NCBI GenBank assembly: GCA_964595035.1
Contig: CAZQNW010000011.1
Span: 1 to 24,748, forward strand
From: JAKASV01 sp964595035
Lineage (GTDB): Bacteria; Babelota; Babeliae; Babelales; Vermiphilaceae
Length of the DNA: 24,748 bases
Reading direction: 5' to 3'
Position 1 is the stretch's first letter, and every line of letters starts with the position of its first letter. The notes beneath the pieces were generated by a model. The model was given only the letters and a program-made list of their open reading frames with translations. It made no database searches and was not told the origin of the DNA. A program made the translations under genes and the position numbers. Of this stretch, positions 15,294 to 22,904 are shown piece by piece.

Positions 15294-16943
15294 TTACATT
15301 TTTTCAGGTTGACTGATGCCAAGTAACGTTAAACATGTGTGCAATGTATCATGAAGAATCTTAATTATGTAAAGGCGTCCTCTGCTCTTTTCTATATTAT
15401 CATTGTCGATAACGCGGTTTTGAGCATAGTATTTATGGAACAGTGTTGCTAATTCTAATACATAGTATGTCAAAAGATGTGTCTGATGATTTTTGCTTAT
15501 ATTTTCAAGTAGTTCCTTGAGACTTACTATTTTTTTGATGAGAAGCGTTTCTTCCCTGTCGATATATTCTATGTCGGATTCTTTGATAGTAGAAAGGGCT
15601 TGTTCATGACTTGCTTTTTCCAGGATGCTGTTTGTTCGTACGTATGCATATTGAATGTAGTAAACAGGATTTTCTTCGGTCTTTTTGAGTGCTAAGTCCA
15701 AATCAAATATAAGTTGCGCGTCAGCTTTCTTATTGAGATAAAAGAAACGTGTGACATCGGTACCGACTGTTTCTAGTACGTCATCGAGTGTTACAATATT
15801 CCCAGCGCGTTTTGACATACGCACGAGTTGACCACTTGCTTGCATGCGTACTAATTGGTACAAAATAATATCGAGTGAGCATTTTAGTTGTAATGCTTGC
15901 GATATTGCGGTAAGACGTGTTGCATAGCTATGATGGTCTTGTCCTAAAACCATAATGAGCGAATCGAAACCGCGTGATGCTTTATTTAAAAGATATGCTA
16001 TATCGGCAGCCGCATAGGTATATTCACCATCAGATTTGCGTACAACACGGTCTTTATCGTCGCCAAAGAGTGTAGCTTTGAACCACAAGGCGTTTTCTTT
16101 TTCATACAAATATCCGTGCGCGTTGAGTAACGATAATGCTTTTTCGATTGCACCACTTGTGTGTAATGTTTTTTCAGAAAACCAAACATCGTAGTGAATG
16201 CCATAGGTTGCTAATGTAGTTTGAAGACGTTTGAGTAAATGTTTGTAGCCATAGTCAATAAAGAACTGATCTGATTCTTGAACAACGGACTTGCCATGTT
16301 CTTGTATGCATTGTTGAGCGAGATCGATCAGATATTCGCCATGATAAGATTCTTCCGGTAGCTCAATAGTTTGGCCTAGTTGCTGTAATACACGAATTTT
16401 TAATGATATGCCAAGCTTGTTCATTTGTGACCCGGCATCATTAATATAGAACTCTTTGGTAACTTGATGTCCTATAAAGGACAGTATATTACCAAGAACA
16501 TCACCGATAATGCCTCCACGACCGTGTCCAAAATGTAAGGGTCCGGTAGGATTTGCACTAACAAATTCTATAGAATATGTATGTTTAGGATCGGAAGTTG
16601 AAAGTTTAAAGAATTGACTACCTTGTGAGCTTATTTCATGAGCTAACTGTTTGATAGTATCCAAGGTTAGTGTAGCATTCAAAAATCCCGGTCCGGCAAC
16701 TTCAAGTTGAGCGATATATGGATGATTGAATTCGCTTGTTATCTGCATTGCTATATCACGGGGATTTTTTTGTAGAACTTTTGCTAAAAGCATTGGAGCA
16801 TTTGAGTTCATGTCACCAAACTGTTGTTTGTTTTCATCGACATTAAGAATAAAGCGACTCGAATTTGCAATTGAATGGTCCGCATTGAAGTGAGTTCTGA
16901 GATATAATATAAAGGCTTCTTGAATATGTTCAAACGAATTCAT
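15294..16943 (-). CDS. argS: Arginyl-tRNA synthetase
   Basis: This 549-residue class I synthetase shows the HIGH-type motif in ANPTGPLHFGHGRGG, an MSK motif in VRMSKRAGN (the KMSKS equivalent), and the arginyl-specific C-terminal anticodon domain with YIQYAYVRTNSI and the RVIDND segment. An N-terminal Add1-like domain precedes the core. I start it at the ATG at 16943, with GAGAG about seven bases upstream; a TTG four codons earlier is open but has no such support. It is transcribed alone, divergent from adk. Confidence 0.96.
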   Translation of the reverse strand: MNSFEHIQEAFILYLRTHFNADHSIANSSRFILNVDENKQQFGDMNSNAPMLLAKVLQKNPRDIAMQITSEFNHPYIAQLEVAGPGFLNATLTLDTIKQLAHEISSQGSQFFKLSTSDPKHTYSIEFVSANPTGPLHFGHGRGGIIGDVLGNILSFIGHQVTKEFYINDAGSQMNKLGISLKIRVLQQLGQTIELPEESYHGEYLIDLAQQCIQEHGKSVVQESDQFFIDYGYKHLLKRLQTTLATYGIHYDVWFSEKTLHTSGAIEKALSLLNAHGYLYEKENALWFKATLFGDDKDRVVRKSDGEYTYAAADIAYLLNKASRGFDSLIMVLGQDHHSYATRLTAISQALQLKCSLDIILYQLVRMQASGQLVRMSKRAGNIVTLDDVLETVGTDVTRFFYLNKKADAQLIFDLDLALKKTEENPVYYIQYAYVRTNSILEKASHEQALSTIKESDIEYIDREETLLIKKIVSLKELLENISKNHQTHLLTYYVLELATLFHKYYAQNRVIDNDNIEKSRGRLYIIKILHDTLHTCLTLLGISQPEKM

Positions 16944-16990
16944 GGTCGCTCTCAAACTATAAAAAATATGATGGTATACTATACGTCTAC

Positions 16991-17018
16991 ATTATAACAA
17001 AAAAATTATCAAAGTCAT
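16991..17018 (-). promoter_or_regulatory. Candidate argS promoter
   Basis: On the minus strand a perfect TATAAT (16991-16996) is preceded, 16 bases upstream, by ATGACT (17013-17018), a four-of-six match to the -35 consensus. The transcript would start about 40 bases before the argS ATG. The adk promoter must lie in the same gap; TTGCTG (17020-17025) with TATAAA (17041-17046) is a weak candidate. Confidence 0.45.
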
Positions 17019-17124
17019 ATTGCTGTTCTTTAACAATAACTATAAAAAACTTGCGTCTATCGTACGGCAGAATAAAATGAGTATGGGTTGTTAATAATTT
17101 TTATATCCATAAAGGAGTTTTCTC

Positions 17125-17916
17125 ATGTCATGCTTTTGTCGACATATTTGCTCTTTCTCTACTATATTATTTTTACTTATTGCCTTGGGAACGGCTTATT
17201 TAGTGTACCTGAAAGTTCATAAGCCTGCCCCGGAAAAAAAGATTAAAGAAGACAAAGTAATCTTTGCATTTTTGGGTGCTCCCGGATCCGGTAAAGGAAC
17301 GTTAGCAAAGCAAGTTGTACAGGAACTTGGATATAAACAGTTATCAACAGGGGATCTTTGCAGGGATAATATTAAAAGAGGAACTGATTTAGGCAAAAAG
17401 TTACAAGAATATACCAGTAAAGGAGCGCTTGTTCCTGATGATGTTATTTCGTCTATGGCTAAAGAATGGCTTGATGTTAATACAAAAGAAGGTAAGAATA
17501 TCATTCTTGATGGATATCCAAGAACGGCCAATCAAGCCGAACTTCTTCTTAATATGATCAAAACGTTCTATCCTGATTATAAGTTACGTGTTGTCTCTTT
17601 AAATATATCTGATGATGCCGTTGTTGAAAGGTTAGGAGGTCGCCTTATGTGCAGTAATAAGGATTGTGGAGCCATTTATAATATTAAGCAATTTGTAGGT
17701 GTTGAGCATCCTGTTTGCGCGACCTGCGGTAGTCCTTTGATTAAACGTGAAGATGACAAAGAAGAAGTTATTCGTGAACGTTTAAAAATTTATGCTCAAA
17801 CAAGCCAAGCTGTATTGGATACATTTAAGAAAGCAGGATTTGTTGTTGAGGAGATCACTATTGAGGACAAAAGTCCTAAAGAAGTATTTGAAGCATTCAA
17901 AAAAATGATTGCATAA
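17125..17916 (+). CDS. adk: Adenylate kinase with N-terminal membrane anchor
   Basis: The kinase domain (about 44-263) is complete: P-loop GAPGSGKG (51-58), STGDLCR, the DGYPRT segment (129-134) with its Arg, and a LID with a zinc-type cysteine set C176-x4-C181-x16-C198-x2-C201. It interconverts ATP plus AMP and 2 ADP. The unusual part is residues 1-43: a hydrophobic helix (about 11-29, STILFLLIALGTAYLVYL) followed by a Lys/Pro linker, before the domain that normally starts the protein. AAAGGAG precedes the ATG, so the extension is translated; the only internal alternative is a GTG at codon 27 with poor support. The positive-inside rule does not clearly decide the topology. A strong terminator follows. 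Confidence 0.93.
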   Translation: MSCFCRHICSFSTILFLLIALGTAYLVYLKVHKPAPEKKIKEDKVIFAFLGAPGSGKGTLAKQVVQELGYKQLSTGDLCRDNIKRGTDLGKKLQEYTSKGALVPDDVISSMAKEWLDVNTKEGKNIILDGYPRTANQAELLLNMIKTFYPDYKLRVVSLNISDDAVVERLGGRLMCSNKDCGAIYNIKQFVGVEHPVCATCGSPLIKREDDKEEVIRERLKIYAQTSQAVLDTFKKAGFVVEEITIEDKSPKEVFEAFKKMIA

Positions 17917-17935
17917 ATTTTTGAGATATAATTCG

Positions 17936-17988
17936 ATATATCGCTCTCTGCTTTGTTATGTATAAGGTGAGAGCGATATATTTTTTTT
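17936..17988 (+). terminator. Rho-independent terminator after adk
   Basis: A perfect 13-base stem, ATATATCGCTCTC (17936-17948) with GAGAGCGATATAT (17969-17981), closes a 20-base loop and runs into eight Ts (17981-17988). It lies 20 bases after the adk stop and separates adk from the LRR gene. Confidence 0.9.
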
Positions 17989-18064
17989 ACCCTTTAAGTA
18001 CTACTGATGAGCTATGCTATGCTTAATGTCAGTGTGTCGGATCTTTGCATTAAAGGGGATGCAT

Positions 18065-18841
18065 ATGAATAAAAATATATGTGTTGCTATAGCTGCTTGT
18101 TGGATAGCTCATAGCTGCGCGTCCATGGATATTGAGATGGGATTGGGATCAATGACGCAGCAGCAAGCGGCATGCGCTAAATCCGGTGTAATCAATCTGC
18201 AATCTAAGAATATCATAACTATGCCATATATAAGTTTCAGTGGTGTACATACGATTAATCTTAGTCATAATGAAATTGTTGGGTTTGATCTACAAGAATT
18301 ATTAAAAGTGATGCCTCAAATTCGTACCTTGAATATATCAGCCAATAAAATTAAGGAATTAAAAACATGTATGTTAAAAGGTATGCCTCACGGCTTTTCA
18401 CTTGACCTATCAGATAATCCTATATGCGGCATTGAGCCCGGTGTGGAGCAAGTTATTGATGAATTGCGTGATAGAGATATTGTCATTCATTGTTACAATG
18501 TTTTACTTAAAGAACATCAATTGTACCGATTGCAGAGCTTGCTAACCCGACCCTCTATTATGCACAAGGCTCAGCAAGTAATTGTTGCCGGATTAGGAGC
18601 TCTCAGTATGATCGGTGGGATTGTGTTGTTGGCGAATTCTGAATATCCCTGTCAACGCAGTGAAGCGGATTCGTTTTTCTCCTCAGGGGTGACAAGCTCA
18701 ACGAGTAGTGCAGTATGCAAGCATTATGGAATGTTTGGTGCCGGCATGGGTTCAATACTTGTAGGTGTCGGTTTATTATTCGGACGGCCTATCATGAGTA
18801 TTCTTCAACATGATGTACACCAAAGCAAATTGTATTGGTAA
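18065..18841 (+). CDS. Secreted leucine-rich-repeat protein with two C-terminal membrane helices
   Basis: The 258-residue product starts at the ATG at 18065, six bases after AAAGGGG; the frame is open further upstream but without support. Residues 1-20 form a signal peptide (MNKNICVAIAACWIAHSCAS). About three LRRs follow: HTINLSHNEIVGF (62-74), IRTLNISANKIKEL (86-99) and FSLDLSDNPICGIEP (111-125), matching the LxLSxNxI consensus. Residues 170-191 (VIVAGLGALSMIGGIVLLA) and 222-240 (GMFGAGMGSILVGVGLLFG) are likely transmembrane helices around a Cys/Ser-rich loop. LRRs normally bind proteins, so the N-terminal domain may present a binding surface outside the cytoplasm. The partner is unknown. 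It converges on the next gene with ten bases between stops. Confidence 0.8.
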   Translation: MNKNICVAIAACWIAHSCASMDIEMGLGSMTQQQAACAKSGVINLQSKNIITMPYISFSGVHTINLSHNEIVGFDLQELLKVMPQIRTLNISANKIKELKTCMLKGMPHGFSLDLSDNPICGIEPGVEQVIDELRDRDIVIHCYNVLLKEHQLYRLQSLLTRPSIMHKAQQVIVAGLGALSMIGGIVLLANSEYPCQRSEADSFFSSGVTSSTSSAVCKHYGMFGAGMGSILVGVGLLFGRPIMSILQHDVHQSKLYW

Positions 18842-18851
18842 TGCTCTATTT

Positions 18852-19487
18852 TTATGATGCTTGCGTTGTATCTGATGACGTAGTAGCTCGATATTTTGTT
18901 GTTTCATGTGGAGTAGTAGTTTCTACCAGACCGGATATTCCTCTGATGGTTATTGGGTTAAGCAAAGAACTTTGAGCATAGTCATAGCGCGTGGTAACCG
19001 TGATGTCAGTATGTTCAGGAACATGGATTATATGCCTTGTCATAGTGCGATCTACCGGTCTGCTTATCCATTCGATGAGATTTTGGAATCTTTCAGACCA
19101 TGATGTCGCATGACTTTTTCTGCCGAGTACTATTCGTTTTGTTTCGACAGAAAATTCAGAAGCACCGCCTTCAATCGTTACCAGTCCGTCAGTTATGACT
19201 GTTAATTTCCCTTTGCGTGTTTTGTCCGGAGCTTGGTGTTGTGGGTTATATTCAATAATAGCTTTCCTGTTTTTGTTGCGATGGGCATTAATAAAATGTG
19301 CCAATAAATATACAGCTCCTGCTTTTAACGCAAGCGTCGTAGTTTTTTTACACGCCGTGAATACTGGATGACGGGTAACGACAGCATATGCTTTTGCTGC
19401 CAATGATAGATAGCGCGGGTATGAAAGTGAATCTATGCGTACTGTTAGTGCTGTTATAAAAATGCAGTAAAAAAATTTTTTATTCAT
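18852..19487 (-). CDS. Exported beta-rich protein, short paralogue of its upstream neighbour
   Basis: This 211-residue protein of unknown function has a signal-like segment (about 1-20), a second hydrophobic stretch (51-66, LALKAGAVYLLAHFI) and a beta-rich domain. Shared with the product of 19511-20530 are KLTVITDGLVTIEGG (94-108; RLEIVTDGKVTIRKS there) and TRHIIHVPEHTDITVTT (150-166; LHHIIEVPDSTAIDITT there). The VP-x-x-T-x-(I/V)-x-(V/I)-x-T turn resembles the start of GIN/DUF4097 beta-helix domains, a tentative link. The distal half of the neighbour has no counterpart here; the protein ends in a Thr/Ser-rich tail. AAGGGA precedes the ATG, and it is 23 bases downstream of its paralogue, so co-transcribed. 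Confidence 0.75.
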   Translation of the reverse strand: MNKKFFYCIFITALTVRIDSLSYPRYLSLAAKAYAVVTRHPVFTACKKTTTLALKAGAVYLLAHFINAHRNKNRKAIIEYNPQHQAPDKTRKGKLTVITDGLVTIEGGASEFSVETKRIVLGRKSHATSWSERFQNLIEWISRPVDRTMTRHIIHVPEHTDITVTTRYDYAQSSLLNPITIRGISGLVETTTPHETTKYRATTSSDTTQAS

Positions 19488-19510
19488 GCAAATCCCTTAA
19501 TATGTAGTAA

Positions 19511-20530
19511 TTAAAGAGCTGCTGGCATGGCTATTTGTTGAGATTCATGAGCTCTTATGTGATAGTGCCAAGAAAATGGTTGTTCTGAGCCATTTATAAA
19601 CACTCTGCCGCGATGGTTTTGGCTGTGTCGAGTCAATTCTATCTGTTGTTGATGATGAGGAAACTGTTGCCCATCATTGAAAATGCTAAGATCTCCCTGA
19701 AAGTTTTCCGCAACTACTTTATCCGGTGTGTGAATTTCTATAGAGTTCTCCGGTTGGCATATTCCATGCTCGTGTACCCAAACAGGTTTGTACAGAGATG
19801 CTGTGCGGCCATGAGTGTTGCTAGTAGATGCTATGGAAGGCATGTCAGTGCCTACGGGATGAGTGTGAACAATACGAAGTTGTGCAGATTTTTGGGGACA
19901 AACTACTCGTACATTTCCCGTATGAGCATGAATGCGTATAGCATGTATAAGTGAATCAATCGTTACGATAAATTTGCTTCGGTATGAATAAAGATCTGAA
20001 TTTGTCGTTGTAATATCTATGGCGGTTGAGTCGGGAACTTCAATTATATGATGAAGTGTTTTTTGAGGTTTTAAATGCAGTAGGAATTCTAATATTTTTT
20101 TAAAAAATGACTTACGCGTTGGAGTTGTGTACCCATGTACCGCAAGCTTTTTTCCATCAAAATTTTCACTAAAATGTAAACTTGGTAGGTACGAGCCCCA
20201 TGATGCTCCATAACGATGTGTTACATGGGTTTTCCCATCATGACTTTTGCGTATTGTTACCTTTCCATCAGTAACAATCTCAAGCCTCTCGGGGTTAGAC
20301 GGGTATGTTGTCGTATCGGTATGGCTGATTTTATGATTGAGAATTGTACGTACGAGCCAATAGCCAATTCCTAAGGTTGCAGTTATTTTAGATATTTTTT
20401 TGCATAGTTCCCAGCTTTGTGCTGCTGTAATGAGGGGCATGTCTTGCATGGCTCTTGCTGTATATGTTCCTGACAACCCTAGTATGAGCAATGACATACA
20501 GAGTATGCAAGGTGTTCTTCGTTGTACCAT
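19511..20530 (-). CDS. Exported beta-rich protein, first of a paralogous pair
   Basis: This 339-residue protein of unknown function has a signal peptide ending in ARA (25-27) and AAGGAAG before the ATG. A short hydrophobic helix (about 51-64) is followed by a beta-rich region. It shares two conserved blocks with the downstream gene: RLEIVTDGKVTIRKS (82-96) and LHHIIEVPDSTAIDITT (159-175). Beyond those, residues 195-330 continue as repeated short beta motifs such as IRIHAHTGNVRVVCP and NFQGDLSIFND, suggesting a beta-helix like GIN/DUF4097 domains. The protein is unusually rich in His and Thr. It could be a surface or periplasmic scaffold, but nothing in it indicates catalysis. Confidence 0.75.
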   Translation of the reverse strand: MVQRRTPCILCMSLLILGLSGTYTARAMQDMPLITAAQSWELCKKISKITATLGIGYWLVRTILNHKISHTDTTTYPSNPERLEIVTDGKVTIRKSHDGKTHVTHRYGASWGSYLPSLHFSENFDGKKLAVHGYTTPTRKSFFKKILEFLLHLKPQKTLHHIIEVPDSTAIDITTTNSDLYSYRSKFIVTIDSLIHAIRIHAHTGNVRVVCPQKSAQLRIVHTHPVGTDMPSIASTSNTHGRTASLYKPVWVHEHGICQPENSIEIHTPDKVVAENFQGDLSIFNDGQQFPHHQQQIELTRHSQNHRGRVFINGSEQPFSWHYHIRAHESQQIAMPAAL

Positions 20531-20641
20531 AATAACTTCCTTACACTATTATTTTTATGGAAATTAGGATTTTTAAGGTCTCTATAGCTATCTTAGCGTA
20601 TTTGGGCTATAGTGTCTACAGGCATAGGGGGTAGATTAATC

Positions 20642-20669
20642 TTGAAAAAATATACAGATTGGATAATAT
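20642..20669 (+). promoter_or_regulatory. Candidate mnmA promoter very close to the start codon
   Basis: TTGAAA (20642-20647) is followed 16 bases later by TAATAT (20664-20669), and overlapping it GATAAT (20662-20667). Transcription would begin at or next to the mnmA ATG at 20676, and no Shine-Dalgarno sequence lies before that ATG. Together this suggests a leaderless message, but the -10 match is only partial. Confidence 0.35.
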
Positions 20670-20675
20670 ATAACC

Positions 20676-21737
20676 ATGAAGATAGCCGTATTATTGTCAG
20701 GCGGTGTTGATAGTTCCGTTGCTTTACAGCTATTACATAACGAAGGACACGACCTGACAGCTTTTTACCTTAAAATTTGGCTTGAGGATGAGACTTCATT
20801 TCTGGGGACATGTCCTTGGGAAGAAGACCTTAACTATATACAAGCAGTTTGTAAGCGATTACAAGTCCCATTTAAGGTTATTCCCTTACAAAAAGAGTAC
20901 TACGAAAAGGTAGTTTCATATACATTGGCAGAAATTAAAGCCGGGCGGACACCTAATCCGGATGTATTTTGTAATGCGTATATCAAGTTTGGGCTCTTTT
21001 TTGATCATATAGATAGTTCGTTCGAAAAAGTAGCAACAGGTCATTATGCACAAACAAGATCTATTGACGGTGCAACCGAGCTCATTGTGTCACCTGATCC
21101 GGTTAAAGATCAGACCTATTTTTTGGCCTATTTAAAACAGGAGCAACTTGCTCGCGCGCTTTTCCCAATCGGACATTTGTATAAAGAACAGGTACGCCAA
21201 CTTGCTGCTCAATACGATTTACCTACTAAAACAAGAAAAGATAGCCAAGGAATATGCTTTTTAGGAAAACTCAGATTCCAAGATTTTATAAGACACTATC
21301 TAGGTGATCAACCGGGCAACTTGGTTGAGTTTGAGACAGGTACGATATTAGGAACACACAAGGGTTTTTGGTATTATACAATAGGCCAAAGACAAGGTTC
21401 CGGGCTTGCCGGTGGTCCTTGGTATGTTGTGTCAAAAGATCCGATTACAAATACCGTGTATATTTCCCGTTCATATTATGAGCCTGATAAAAAAAGAAAT
21501 CAGTTTATCATACGTAATTGCAATTGGATTGCGTATGAGCCTAAAGTTGGGCATTATCAAGTTAAAATGCGTCATGGAAAGTATAGGCATGATTGTTTGC
21601 TTATCCCTGGAGATGGAGATAAGGCTACAGTTATTCTTGCCGATAATGATCAAGGAATAGCTCAGGGCCAGTTTGCGGTACTTTATGATCATAATACGTG
21701 TCTTGGTGCGGGGATCATTGATGAGACAGTTTCTTAG
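20676..21737 (+). CDS. mnmA: tRNA-specific 2-thiouridylase
   Basis: MnmA puts the 2-thio group on wobble U34 of tRNA-Lys, tRNA-Glu and tRNA-Gln, using ATP to adenylate the base. The 353-residue protein has the PP-loop SGGVDSS (8-14), the catalytic cysteine C99 in NPDVFCN, ATGHYAQ, KDQTYFLAYL, and the second catalytic cysteine C194 in KDSQGICFLG. The C-terminal beta-barrel with GFWYYTIGQRQGSG is normal. The N-terminal third has the CPWEEDLNYIQAVC variant (46-59) found in one branch of the family. No Shine-Dalgarno precedes the ATG. Confidence 0.96.
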   Translation: MKIAVLLSGGVDSSVALQLLHNEGHDLTAFYLKIWLEDETSFLGTCPWEEDLNYIQAVCKRLQVPFKVIPLQKEYYEKVVSYTLAEIKAGRTPNPDVFCNAYIKFGLFFDHIDSSFEKVATGHYAQTRSIDGATELIVSPDPVKDQTYFLAYLKQEQLARALFPIGHLYKEQVRQLAAQYDLPTKTRKDSQGICFLGKLRFQDFIRHYLGDQPGNLVEFETGTILGTHKGFWYYTIGQRQGSGLAGGPWYVVSKDPITNTVYISRSYYEPDKKRNQFIIRNCNWIAYEPKVGHYQVKMRHGKYRHDCLLIPGDGDKATVILADNDQGIAQGQFAVLYDHNTCLGAGIIDETVS

Positions 21738-21841
21738 TCTATAGAAAGCAGTGTGAAGCGCGATGTATATAAAGCGCATAGAAGTGATATTATAGAACTA
21801 CATTCTTAGAGAAGGTTTAAACTTTAACAGGTAGTATAGCT

Positions 21842-22450
21842 ATGAAATTTGATCGTCATTTTTTTAAAACATTGTACATGTGTGAAAAGCGTATAACATT
21901 CCCTACCGTTTTGACGCTGTTACGTATAATGCTCACTCCATTGATTGTTGTTGCAATGATTAAACAATATTGGGGATTAGCCTTTGGTGCGTTTGTGTTA
22001 GCCTCATTGACAGATATGTTTGATGGTATGCTTGCACGCTGGTGGAACAATAAAACAGCACTTGGTGCTTGTTTAGATCCTATTGCAGATAAAGTATTAC
22101 TTATATCCTGTTTTTCCGCGTTGGCTTTTATTCATACACCGCTTTTTGCAATTCCTCATTGGTTTGTTGTTTTAATCCTGCTTAAAGAGTCTGTTATTGT
22201 TTTTGGTAGTATGTTATTGCTACTGTCTGGAACAGGCTTTGTTATTCATCCAACATATCTTGGGAAAATGACTACGGTTGTTCAGATTACCTTTATTGTA
22301 TGGTTATTTGCCTGCTATTTTTTGCATTGGTTACCTATAAAAACGTATAATGTTTTGGTAGGTATTACGGTTTGTTTTATTGTGGCATCATTTGCACAGT
22401 ATGTTGCGATTGGATTACGCTATTGTATAGATATGGTGAAAAAGATATGA
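21842..22450 (+). CDS. pgsA: CDP-alcohol phosphatidyltransferase, probable PGP synthase
   Basis: This 202-residue inner-membrane enzyme has the family motif D58...D61-G62-x2-A65-R66-x8-G75-x3-D79-x3-D83 complete, the metal and CDP site. The N-terminal ITFPTVLTLLRIMLTP resembles the NxPNxLTxxR opening of phosphatidylglycerophosphate synthases, hence the pgsA label, but the family also makes other phospholipids, so substrate identity is inferred. Several hydrophobic helices follow (about 38-56, 86-104, 107-127, 140-160, 167-190). AGGTAG precedes the ATG. Its stop overlaps the next gene's start in ATGA. Confidence 0.85.
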   Translation: MKFDRHFFKTLYMCEKRITFPTVLTLLRIMLTPLIVVAMIKQYWGLAFGAFVLASLTDMFDGMLARWWNNKTALGACLDPIADKVLLISCFSALAFIHTPLFAIPHWFVVLILLKESVIVFGSMLLLLSGTGFVIHPTYLGKMTTVVQITFIVWLFACYFLHWLPIKTYNVLVGITVCFIVASFAQYVAIGLRYCIDMVKKI

Positions 22451-22863
22451 AGTATAAAAAATATACTATGTTTATTGTGCTGTGTGTAATTCTGGTTGGT
22501 CTTTGTGTACACGCGCAGAACTTTGTTGTCAACAAAAAGAATCCTCAGAAACAGTCGATGAATAAACTTAAAGAGCAGTACGCAGATGAACTTGCAGATA
22601 GTATAAAATTAATATCTGGTTTGCAAAAACAACTTGCTTCTTTGCAGGAACAACTTATTGATGAGCTTTATTGTTTATTGGACGATGATATTTGCGCAAC
22701 AAAAAAAGAGCTTGATAGGCGCATCAGTTGTGCCAATGACTTAAAAATCTATCTTGAAAATGAACTGCACTGTTCATTGCCATCCAAATCTTCTTTTGTG
22801 AAATCTACCGTTAATGTATCTCAAAAGTGTACTATAGACAGTAAAAGTACGAGTACACATTAA
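22447..22863 (+). CDS. Small exported coiled-coil protein, unknown function
   Basis: The 138-residue product starts at the ATG that overlaps the pgsA stop (ATGA), so translation is probably coupled; the frame is open earlier inside pgsA but without support. Residues 1-23 are a signal peptide or anchor (TMFIVLCVILVGLCVHA). Residues 38-75 have a heptad-like pattern of Leu/Ile with Lys/Glu/Gln (LKEQYADELADSIKLI, then LQKQLASLQEQLIDEL), a likely coiled coil. Cysteines recur in the second half and the tail is Ser/Thr-rich. No family recognised. Confidence 0.7.
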   Translation: MKYKKYTMFIVLCVILVGLCVHAQNFVVNKKNPQKQSMNKLKEQYADELADSIKLISGLQKQLASLQEQLIDELYCLLDDDICATKKELDRRISCANDLKIYLENELHCSLPSKSSFVKSTVNVSQKCTIDSKSTSTH

Positions 22864-22904
22864 TGGGTAATTAATAATCTGACTCACGAAAGGGACGGTG
22901 CAGT

